Source: Fibrobacteraceae bacterium (lineage in GTDB: Bacteria; Fibrobacterota; Fibrobacteria; Fibrobacterales; Fibrobacteraceae). Taken from it: a DNA stretch of 9,195 nt. The notes under the pieces were generated by a model that searched no databases, was not told the DNA's origin, and saw only the letters and a list, made by a program, of their open reading frames with translations. The position numbers were made by a program, and so were the translations under genes. Numbering within the stretch: position 1 is the first letter of the stretch; every line of letters begins with the position of its first letter. Below, piece by piece: positions 1 to 5,387 of this stretch. The stretch is taken from positions 1 to 9,195 of the forward strand of contig JABUUT010000027.1 in NCBI GenBank assembly GCA_021443045.1, written 5' to 3'.

Positions 1-768
1 ATGTCTATTAAGAACGCCGAAGAAATCAAGGATTCCCGCCGCATTGCCATGACCTGGGTAATTGTGTGCCTGGGTGCTGTAATCATGATTGGCCTGTTGG
101 GCCGCTACTATGTTGGTGCCAATGGGATTAGCCTGGATGACCCCGAGCGTATCTTCATGGTTCTCTGTCAGGCTCTTTGCCACCCTGCGGTGGCCGCCAT
201 TCTCATGGCTGCCATTCTTGCTGCCATCATGAGTACCGCCGACTCCCAGCTTTTGGTTTCTGCTTCTGCTTTTAGTAACGACATGTATAAGCACATTTTC
301 CGCAAGAACGCCAGCAATAAAGAAATTATGTGGGTGAGCCGTGTGGTAGTGGCACTCATTGCCGTTATTGCTGTGATTGTAGCTTTGCAGGGTGCTCCTT
401 CTGCCGACGGTGCAAAGGCTGGCAAGAGCTTCTTGGATGTGGTGATGAGCCTGGTGAGCTTTGCCTGGGGTGGCTTTGGTGCCACATTTGGCCCTCTGGT
501 GCTACTGGCTTTGTTCTGGAAGCGCACAACCCTCCCTGCTGCTATTGCCGGTATGCTGGTGGGTGGCCTTACCACCTTTATCTGGAAGTTCTACCTCTCT
601 GGCCTTAGTGGTGAAATTTTCCAGATTTACGAACTGGTACCCGGATTTGTGCTGAGCTTTGCAACTATCGTGGTGGTGAGTCTCTTAACAAAGGCTCCTT
701 CCAAGGAAATTCAGGACGAGTTTGACGCTGTGGAACATACCCGCCTTTCCGACATGAAGCTGGACTAA
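1..768 (+). CDS. putP: Sodium/proline symporter PutP, C-terminal part (5' truncated by window)
   Basis: Sodium:solute symporter (SSS) family protein of the inner membrane, taking up L-proline with Na+. The frame is open from base 1, and the first Met is very likely internal: the visible 255 residues align by eye with about the second half of E. coli PutP (about 500 residues). Matching landmarks are SRRIAMTW near residues 12-19, the helix AAILAAIMSTADSQLLV (70-86), RKNASNKEIMWVSRV (102-116), FAWGGFGATFGP (about 153-164), LVPGF (214-218) and the tail LLTKAPS. Ser78-Thr79 correspond to the Na+-site Ser340-Thr341 of E. coli PutP. About six hydrophobic helices are visible. A strong terminator follows the stop, so the gene ends its own transcript. 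A paralogous SSS transporter of another solute is possible, but the match to PutP is close. Confidence 0.88.
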   Translation: MSIKNAEEIKDSRRIAMTWVIVCLGAVIMIGLLGRYYVGANGISLDDPERIFMVLCQALCHPAVAAILMAAILAAIMSTADSQLLVSASAFSNDMYKHIFRKNASNKEIMWVSRVVVALIAVIAVIVALQGAPSADGAKAGKSFLDVVMSLVSFAWGGFGATFGPLVLLALFWKRTTLPAAIAGMLVGGLTTFIWKFYLSGLSGEIFQIYELVPGFVLSFATIVVVSLLTKAPSKEIQDEFDAVEHTRLSDMKLD

Positions 769-789
769 TTGCTTTCACAGAATTTTAAG

Positions 790-815
790 AGCCGGCCCTG
801 GGTCGGCTTTTTTTT
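790..815 (+). terminator. Rho-independent terminator after putP
   Basis: A 9-bp GC-rich stem (790-798 with 800-808, one G-U pair) has a minimal apex and is followed at once by a run of eight T (808-815). It lies 21 bp after the putP stop, on the same strand. Confidence 0.88.
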
Positions 816-846
816 GTGAGTGGCTCTCCATTTTGAAGATTTAATA

Positions 847-852
847 TATAAT
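847..852 (+). promoter_or_regulatory. Candidate -10 box (TATAAT) before the hydrolase
   Basis: A perfect TATAAT lies in the short gap between the putP terminator and the hydrolase ATG at 859. No good -35 box lies 16-18 bp upstream. With the -10 this close, the transcript would start at or near the ATG, giving a leaderless or nearly leaderless mRNA; consistently, no Shine-Dalgarno is seen. The call rests on one hexamer in AT-rich DNA. Confidence 0.3.
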
Positions 853-858
853 AAGAGT

Positions 859-1968
859 ATGAAAAAATTGTTCATTGTGGTTGGGGCCATTTTTGTTTTG
901 CCGGCACTGCTTTTTTTTCTACTGTCTCAAATTTTCAGCGGTGCTGATAAAGTGGTTGTAAAAAAAGGGAAGGATTTGGTAAAAGTTTATACCCACTGGG
1001 AAACGGACCCTATTTTAGGGGTGCCATTCCAGGTACAGTCTGTGCAAACTCCTGATTATGTGGCAACACTGGTTCGTTTGCCTCGTGAATCGACTTCTTC
1101 CGAGGTAATTTTAGATACGACACAAGGCGTTAGCAATGCCAGCCGAGGGGCTGTTTTGTATATCCATGGCTACAACGACTACTTTTTTCAAAAGGAACTG
1201 GCTAAAAAAATGGATTCTGCTGGGTACGCCTTTTACGCCGTGGATCTTCACTATTTTGGCCGGTCTTATGTGCCGGGAATGAATCGTTGCTTTATGCGTA
1301 GCGTTGAAGATTATTTTGGTGAAATTGATGAAGCCTTGGCACAAATTCAGAGGGAGAACCCGGGAATGCCAATTACTTTAATAACCCATTCCTTGGGAGG
1401 CCTTGTGGCCAGTTTGTATATGGAGTCCCGGCCTTGGCAAAAGGAGGTTTCTTCCTTGGTGTTGAATAGCCCTTTTTTGGATATGAACTTGAACCCTGTG
1501 CTGGAATATGTAGGCATGCCTGTTGTGGCGGCCTTGGGGAGCATAATGCCCGACTTTTCTATGAACACTTCCATGAGCACTGTTTACGGCCAAAGTTTGC
1601 ATAAGGGGGAACAGGGGGAGTGGTCTTTTGATACCACACTAAAAAGTTTTGTTAGCCCCAAACAAGATTTAGGTTGGATTCGTGGTGTTTATAAATCTCA
1701 AATGCATTTGCAAAAAGGTCTTTCTATAGATGTTCCTATTCTTGTAATGCACAGCGGCTGCAGTATAAGAACAAGGGAGTGGCAAGATTCTGCCCATGTT
1801 TGTGATATGGTTTTAGATATTGCCGACATAGAAAAATATGGAGAGGCTTTGGGGCCCTCTGTAACTCAGGTGCAAATAGACGGAGCCTTGCACGATGTTT
1901 TTCTTTCCCGTAAGGATGTGCGTGAAAAGGCCTACAAGGTTTTGATAGAATTTTTAGAGGTGCCCTAA
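859..1968 (+). CDS. Membrane-anchored alpha/beta hydrolase (serine hydrolase, S33/lysophospholipase-like)
   Basis: A 369-residue predicted esterase/lipase-like enzyme; the substrate is unknown. Residues 1-25 (MKKLF then a long hydrophobic run) form an uncleaved anchor or signal peptide, placing the enzyme on the outer side of the inner membrane. The fold is shown by the HGYND oxyanion-loop motif (His103-Gly104), the nucleophile elbow THSLGG (Ser178), and a late GALHDVFLS motif giving the catalytic His345. The usual acid after the sixth strand (VPILVMHSG) is not in the standard place; Asp316 in CDMVLDI is the likely acid, a pattern I associate with a bacterial subgroup of this family. ATG 859 was chosen over the in-frame GTG 820 because 820 lies four bases past the putP terminator and would add 13 polar residues before the anchor. 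It converges with the lipoprotein gene on the other strand (16 bp between stops), with no terminator visible. Confidence 0.8.
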   Translation: MKKLFIVVGAIFVLPALLFFLLSQIFSGADKVVVKKGKDLVKVYTHWETDPILGVPFQVQSVQTPDYVATLVRLPRESTSSEVILDTTQGVSNASRGAVLYIHGYNDYFFQKELAKKMDSAGYAFYAVDLHYFGRSYVPGMNRCFMRSVEDYFGEIDEALAQIQRENPGMPITLITHSLGGLVASLYMESRPWQKEVSSLVLNSPFLDMNLNPVLEYVGMPVVAALGSIMPDFSMNTSMSTVYGQSLHKGEQGEWSFDTTLKSFVSPKQDLGWIRGVYKSQMHLQKGLSIDVPILVMHSGCSIRTREWQDSAHVCDMVLDIADIEKYGEALGPSVTQVQIDGALHDVFLSRKDVREKAYKVLIEFLEVP

Positions 1969-1984
1969 ATGGGATTGGAAAAAA

Positions 1985-2932
1985 TTAATTCTTTGTTGCA
2001 GCGGTGCTGGATTCTGCGGGGCTGGAGCTATAAGCCGAGGAACTTGTTGTTGCACTGGAGATAGACAAAGAGCTGGAACTTGTCGCAACACTGGATAAGG
2101 AACTCGATGTTGCGGAAATATTTTCTGAACTGGAGCTGGCTAAAAAGCTGGAGCTTGTTTCGGCACTAGACATTTTCTGTTCGCTACTGGAAATTCCAGA
2201 GTCATACTGGCTAGGTTGATGAGGTGGGATGGTAAAAGCCTCGCTGCTGCTGGAGGCCATCATCCGAACAGCTCCTGGAGGATACTTTTCGGTCCACACA
2301 AAGCTGCTGGAACTTTCTTCCAAACTAATGGAGCTGCTAGATGAAATTTTTCGTACGGAATAGTCTGTGAAACATTCATATTGTCTGAACCATGCCTGTT
2401 TTTCCATTGGGGAGTGGTATGGACAAATGTCGTACAGTTTTCCTTCGGGGTAGCGGGAATACTTGTAAGAAGTAATGGCATCCATTAAGATAAAGGCGGC
2501 TTCTTCTCCAATGCCCGCAAAGATGTTGCCAAAAACAATCCACGACATGGCTCCAAAAAATAGACCAGCAGAATGTATAACCACATGGTCCGAAATGGGC
2601 CGACTGCGGTGTTTGATAACATCTTCTTCACAGTATTCCACGCTGTCGTATGGAACGGGTGTAAATCCGCTTTCGCCTTCGTATTGCAACCAAACCGTGC
2701 TTTCGAGACTGTCGTAGCACAAGGCGTTCACAAGGCTTATTTGATTTTCGAGGGTTGCGTTTGTATTTAGGGCGGCGGGCACATTTTTAAACCAGCGTTT
2801 GCTGATTTTGTAGGTGGACCTGCCTTTCATCTCTTTGTCCATAATTTTGGAGGAACTGGAACATGCGACCATACCAAAAGCAAGGCTTGCCACAATGGCT
2901 GCCACAAGTAGTATTTTAGAATGGCTCTGCAT
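1985..2932 (-). CDS. Serine-rich lipoprotein of unknown function
   Basis: 315 residues, family not recognised. Residues 1-23 form a lipoprotein signal peptide ending FGMVAC (Cys24), followed by SSSSK, so membrane attachment is predicted. Residues 30-190 look folded: Cys72, Cys101, Cys170 and Cys187, and a Gly-rich hydrophobic stretch (about 117-140, HVVIHSAGLFFGAMSWIVFG) long enough to be a membrane segment, followed by EEAAFILMDAIT. From residue 197 to the end the protein is almost entirely poly-Ser blocks spaced by Ala/Thr/Glu. Such Ser tracts normally link domains in Fibrobacter secreted proteins, but here nothing follows. The start is supported by a GGAG 10 nt before the ATG (2943-2946). 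The phosphatase gene lies 42 bp upstream on the same strand, so the two are probably cotranscribed. Confidence 0.75.
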   Translation of the reverse strand: MQSHSKILLVAAIVASLAFGMVACSSSSKIMDKEMKGRSTYKISKRWFKNVPAALNTNATLENQISLVNALCYDSLESTVWLQYEGESGFTPVPYDSVEYCEEDVIKHRSRPISDHVVIHSAGLFFGAMSWIVFGNIFAGIGEEAAFILMDAITSYKYSRYPEGKLYDICPYHSPMEKQAWFRQYECFTDYSVRKISSSSSISLEESSSSFVWTEKYPPGAVRMMASSSSEAFTIPPHQPSQYDSGISSSEQKMSSAETSSSFLASSSSENISATSSSLSSVATSSSSLSISSATTSSSAYSSSPAESSTAATKN

Positions 2933-2942
2933 GGTTGTATTT

Positions 2943-2946
2943 CTCC
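2943..2946 (-). promoter_or_regulatory. Ribosome binding site of the Ser-rich lipoprotein
   Basis: GGAG on the minus strand, 10 nt before the ATG at 2932. It supports that start and the signal peptide read from it. Confidence 0.55.
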
Positions 2947-2974
2947 AGGGGATTAGAGGTACCCTTTTAAAAAA

Positions 2975-3472
2975 TTAGCAAAAATGAGAGAGAATATTTT
3001 TTAGGAGGCCACTGCAACCTTCACAAATGTCTATCCAGGTGGCGTTGAAGTCTCTGGTGTACCAAGGGTCTGCAACGTCTCCTGGGCGGTTTGTATAATC
3101 CATGAGGAGGCTTACTTTTTTGGTGCTGCTTTTATTGGGACTGCCGGGCAGAATCCAGCGCATGTTCTGCAGGTTGTAATGGTCCATGGCCACAATGTAG
3201 TCGTAGTAGTCAAAGTCCTGGGGCGCCATTTGGCGGGCCCTTTTGTGGCTACAGTCTATGTGATGGCCGGCCAAAAGACGCCTAACGGGCGGATACACTG
3301 GGTTTCCTATTTCTTCGGTGCTGGTGGCGGCACTGGCAATTTCAAAGTCTTGTTCCCTAAGCCCCACTTTTGCCAGAGCCGCTGCCTGTTCTTTTACCAT
3401 GTTTTTCATAACAAACTCGGCCATGGGGCTCCGGCAAATGTTGCCGTGACATACAAATAGAATTTTAATCAT
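2975..3472 (-). CDS. Low-molecular-weight protein tyrosine phosphatase
   Basis: A 165-residue cytoplasmic phosphatase that hydrolyses phosphotyrosine through a cysteinyl-phosphate intermediate. In bacteria, family members often reverse tyrosine kinases that control polysaccharide export. The P-loop CHGNICRSP starts at Cys8, the nucleophile, with Arg14 binding phosphate, at the family's N-terminal position. The general acid is Asp135 in DPWYTRDF. FVCHGNICRSPMAEF and the middle D-Y-I-V-A-M-D segment are typical, and the length is normal (about 150-165). The Met at 3472 gives the standard IKILFVCHGN start, although its Shine-Dalgarno is weak. No tyrosine kinase gene lies in the window. The Ser-rich lipoprotein gene follows 42 bp downstream. 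Confidence 0.93.
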   Translation of the reverse strand: MIKILFVCHGNICRSPMAEFVMKNMVKEQAAALAKVGLREQDFEIASAATSTEEIGNPVYPPVRRLLAGHHIDCSHKRARQMAPQDFDYYDYIVAMDHYNLQNMRWILPGSPNKSSTKKVSLLMDYTNRPGDVADPWYTRDFNATWIDICEGCSGLLKNILSHFC

Positions 3473-3576
3473 AGTTTCTTTTTTTACTCAAATGCAAAAG
3501 TCCGTGTTGGGGGTTTTCATTTATAAAAGCAACATCCTTTTGATAAACCAATCTGCTGTCACCCTTTTAATATAGA

Positions 3577-3726
3577 ATGACGCATTTTATCGCCGTAGAT
3601 GGGGTGTATAAGCCTTTCAATCCACGGATAATTGCAGATGTGCCTAAAAATGCAAACATTTTTGTTTTATTCGCCCTACGCATTTGTTGTGAAAGTCTAA
3701 CGACTTTCACAGGGTTGGATTATTAA
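3577..3726 (+). CDS. Doubtful 49-residue open frame
   Basis: ATG to TAA, starting MTHFIAVDGVYKPFNPR. There is no Shine-Dalgarno; a TAATATA-like box sits directly before the ATG. The last third runs through the left hairpin element (3687-3714), which encodes residues about 37-46, so that end is probably not original coding sequence. It could be a small gene, the leftover 5' end of one, or chance. I recognise no family. Confidence 0.15.
   Translation: MTHFIAVDGVYKPFNPRIIADVPKNANIFVLFALRICCESLTTFTGLDY
3687..3714 (+). repeat. Hairpin element, copy 1
   Basis: Order on the plus strand: TTGT, GAAAGT, CTAACG, ACTTTC, ACAGGG. GAAAGT pairs with ACTTTC; with TGT/ACA and the C-G closing pair this makes a perfect 10-bp stem (3688-3697 with 3702-3711) and a TAAC loop. 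No T tract follows, so it is not a standard terminator. It matches copy 2 at 3770-3797 read on the other strand. Confidence 0.75.
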
Positions 3727-3769
3727 TTTTTAATGATAAGTGATTGGTTATTAAACATTCACATAACAC

Positions 3770-3797
3770 CCCTGTAGAAAACGTTAGTTTTCTACAA
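3770..3797 (-). repeat. Hairpin element, copy 2 (inverted relative to copy 1)
   Basis: Read on the minus strand: TTGT, AGAAAA, CTAACG, TTTTCT, ACAGGG. Length, flanks and central CTAACG are the same as in copy 1, but the six-base stem arms differ and are again fully complementary. The perfect 10-bp stem is 3773-3782 with 3787-3796. The two copies face each other across a 55-bp AT-rich spacer. Confidence 0.75.
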
Positions 3798-3851
3798 GTT
3801 CGTGTGATAAATCATAGAGTATGAGCCCTGAGTTCACGCCTCAAAGCGACG

Positions 3852-3863
3852 AAGTCGCGACTT
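3852..3863. repeat. 12-bp perfect palindrome AAGTCGCGACTT
   Basis: Perfect self-complementary sequence. It overlaps a small alternative hairpin, GCGAC-GAA-GTCGC (3846-3858). It lies about 48 bp downstream of the stop of the last GH45 gene. It could be a protein-binding dyad or part of an RNA 3' end structure. Confidence 0.4.
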
Positions 3864-3867
3864 TTCC

Positions 3868-3898
3868 ACTGATAACCGAAAACCGATTACTGATAACC
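3868..3898. repeat. Direct repeat ACTGATAACC x2, 21-bp period
   Basis: Identical 10-mers at 3868-3877 and 3889-3898, with a related AACCGATT between them. A partly similar run occurs in the opposite orientation near 3731-3750 (minus strand AACCAATCACTTATCA). A period of two helical turns would suit a binding site, but simple repeat decay is equally possible. Confidence 0.4.
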
Positions 3899-3910
3899 AG
3901 TCGCCGAACT

Positions 3911-5242
3911 CTAGTAGCGGTTCTTCAGCTCTTGAGGGCACTCCACTTCTTTAAAGGTGTGTTCCGGGTTGCGGGCCGCATACATCCAGGTGGCCAGGAA
4001 CAGGCAGCCTTCCTTAGCCTTGGCATCGTTCTTGAAGGTGTTGTTGCACTTGGTTGTTAGGCAACTTTGCATTTTAGAAGCCACGTAGTTGTTTTCGGTT
4101 TCGCAGTCGGAGAGTAGTCCGCCGTACTGGGCTCCCTGGGCACCCCAGCCAAAGGAGCTGCAGCCATTGAACATGCCTACGCCACCGCCTGGGATCATAA
4201 TATCGAATTGGCCTCGTTCTACGTCGCCACCCACGTTGCTGGCCATTACAATGAGTTTTTTACCAACGGATTTGAGCTTTTTGGAGTTGGCGTCGTCACC
4301 ATAATGGCCCTTGCCTGTAAAGGTAAGTTCGTAGCAGTGACCGCATTTCCCCCCGTCGCTTGCAGGAACCGCAGCAAAGGCAAAGGCTATGTTGTCGCAT
4401 CCGCTAATGGTAAATGGAATTTGGGAAACGCAGGTGGATGCCGGGCCACCGTTGCAAATGCTGGTGGAGTTGGGGTCGTTAATTTTGTTACCGCTCTTGT
4501 CGCACTGGCGAGCCAAATTTCCGCCTGCGTTTTCGTTCCAGGAACAGCTGGGCTTGCAGCAATCCCAGTAGCGGGTTGCCCAGCCGCTACCACTGGCACC
4601 GCCGTTAACATACTTTATTGTGGGGCAGCTTCCTGTAGATGTTCCGGCACTGCTGGTAACTGGTGCTGCAGAACTTTTTGGGGCTGCAGCAGAAGATGTT
4701 GCCGATGTGGGCGTATTGGCACTGGATGTGGGAGTGCTTTGCTGAGAAGATTTGGGAGTTGGTGCTGCAGAAGATTGTGTGGCCGCAGAGGACTCCACTG
4801 TTGGAAGGGTATCTACAGTAGTGGTGTCAGGTTCGCCTTCATGGATGTAGGCCGTTCCATCAATGCCATATACATCGCACTGGGTATCGATAATGGGCAG
4901 GGCGGAAAGGTCTACATCTTTTACCAATTCAGTGGTGGCTCCTGTTTCAAGATCTATGCCTATGATGGATTTTAAAGTGATGTTGTAATTACCAATAACC
5001 TGGCCTTGGTCATCGCGAACTTCATATAGAGAGTTTTTGTCGGCATCATAGATGAGGTAAACGTCCTTGCCTTTTACTACCCATGCATTCTTTCCGATTT
5101 TTTCAATAGCTGCACAGTTGATGCTTTTGGCGTATGTCGACTTAACACCGAGAGTGGGTGCTCCTGTTACTGAATCGTCTCCGCAATTCCACCCTATGGC
5201 CATTATAGAAATGGCAGCGCCTATTTTAAGTAAATTTTTCAT
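3911..5242 (-). CDS. GH45 endoglucanase lipoprotein (third of tandem set)
   Basis: A 443-residue inverting endo-beta-1,4-glucanase predicted to be tethered to the cell surface. Residues 1-19 are a signal peptide ending AIGWN before Cys20, then GDDS. Residues about 38-140 form an unrecognised module with Cys43 and Cys122, shared with both upstream paralogs. A Ser/Thr/Pro/Ala linker (141-205) leads to the GH45 domain (206-443). The family signature ATRYWDCCKPSCSW gives the catalytic base Asp227; the acid is Asp347 in FDIMIPGGGVGMFNGC, with the assisting Asp340 in GGD, by comparison with Humicola Cel45A Asp10/Asp121/Asp114. The domain ends VECPQELKNRY, as in family members. There is no C-terminal sorting domain. 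It is the shortest of the three, and its catalytic domain is closest to that of the 8489-6843 gene. The start is supported by AGGAG 7 nt upstream. Confidence 0.92.
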   Translation of the reverse strand: MKNLLKIGAAISIMAIGWNCGDDSVTGAPTLGVKSTYAKSINCAAIEKIGKNAWVVKGKDVYLIYDADKNSLYEVRDDQGQVIGNYNITLKSIIGIDLETGATTELVKDVDLSALPIIDTQCDVYGIDGTAYIHEGEPDTTTVDTLPTVESSAATQSSAAPTPKSSQQSTPTSSANTPTSATSSAAAPKSSAAPVTSSAGTSTGSCPTIKYVNGGASGSGWATRYWDCCKPSCSWNENAGGNLARQCDKSGNKINDPNSTSICNGGPASTCVSQIPFTISGCDNIAFAFAAVPASDGGKCGHCYELTFTGKGHYGDDANSKKLKSVGKKLIVMASNVGGDVERGQFDIMIPGGGVGMFNGCSSFGWGAQGAQYGGLLSDCETENNYVASKMQSCLTTKCNNTFKNDAKAKEGCLFLATWMYAARNPEHTFKEVECPQELKNRY

Positions 5243-5249
5243 ACGTTCT

Positions 5250-5256
5250 CTCCTCT
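5250..5256 (-). promoter_or_regulatory. Ribosome binding site of third GH45 gene
   Basis: AGAGGAG on the minus strand, 7 nt before the ATG at 5242: a strong Shine-Dalgarno at ideal spacing that fixes the start. Confidence 0.75.
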
Positions 5257-5272
5257 AATACATTGCACTACA

Positions 5273-5312
5273 TAAAGATAGATTGTATTGTAAAAAAATG
5301 GTAGCCTTTTAA
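5273..5312 (-). promoter_or_regulatory. Possible promoter region of third GH45 gene
   Basis: The 145-bp gap after the preceding gene contains, on the minus strand, TATCTTTA (5273-5280), close to the TAnnTTTG -7 box of the FCB group, TACAAT hexamers just upstream, and TTAAAAGGCT at 5303-5312. No clear -33/-35 box is visible, so independent transcription of this gene is possible but unproven. Confidence 0.25.
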
Positions 5313-5343
5313 TTCTTACATATTAACTATTTGCTAAATAAAT

Positions 5344-5373
5344 AAAGCCTCGAATAGAAATTCGGGGCTTTTT
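5344..5373. terminator. Hairpin terminator between second and third GH45 genes
   Basis: Twelve pairs (5344-5355 with 5360-5371), loop AGAA, A-tract on one side and T-tract on the other. The second GH45 gene (stop at 5388) reads into it on the minus strand. One pair (5350/5365) is T-G in plus sense, hence C-A in minus-strand RNA, so the minus-sense hairpin carries a mismatch. The minus T run is interrupted (TTTATTTATTT). Termination of the GH45 transcript may therefore be partial. Confidence 0.65.
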
Positions 5374-5387
5374 ACCTCTTTTTTGCC

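Larger units (their letters stand above)
3473..3910. other. 438-bp repeat-bearing intergenic spacer
   Basis: This spacer lies upstream of the phosphatase and downstream of the last GH45 gene, both on the minus strand. It holds a possible minus-strand -10 for the phosphatase (TATAAA, 3520-3525, without a good -35), a 49-codon open frame of doubtful status (3577-3726), two inverted copies of a 28-bp hairpin element (3687-3714 and 3770-3797), a 12-bp palindrome (3852-3863) and a direct repeat (3868-3898). No canonical T-tract terminator for the GH45 gene ending at 3911 is visible. Confidence 0.7.

Noticed and set aside
820..858. GTG start extending the hydrolase by 13 residues
   Set aside because: It lies four bases after the putP terminator T-tract, lacks a Shine-Dalgarno, and would put polar residues before the signal anchor.
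3692..3788. Integron attC site (CTAAC ... GTTAG)
   Set aside because: The CTAACG core sits in the apex of each hairpin rather than at the ends of one long imperfect palindrome, and GTTAGTT does not fit GTTRRRY.
4208..4975. Plus-strand 255-codon frame opposite the third GH45 gene
   Set aside because: Antisense shadow of the GH45 and its linker; Cys/Arg/Gly-rich with no recognisable fold.
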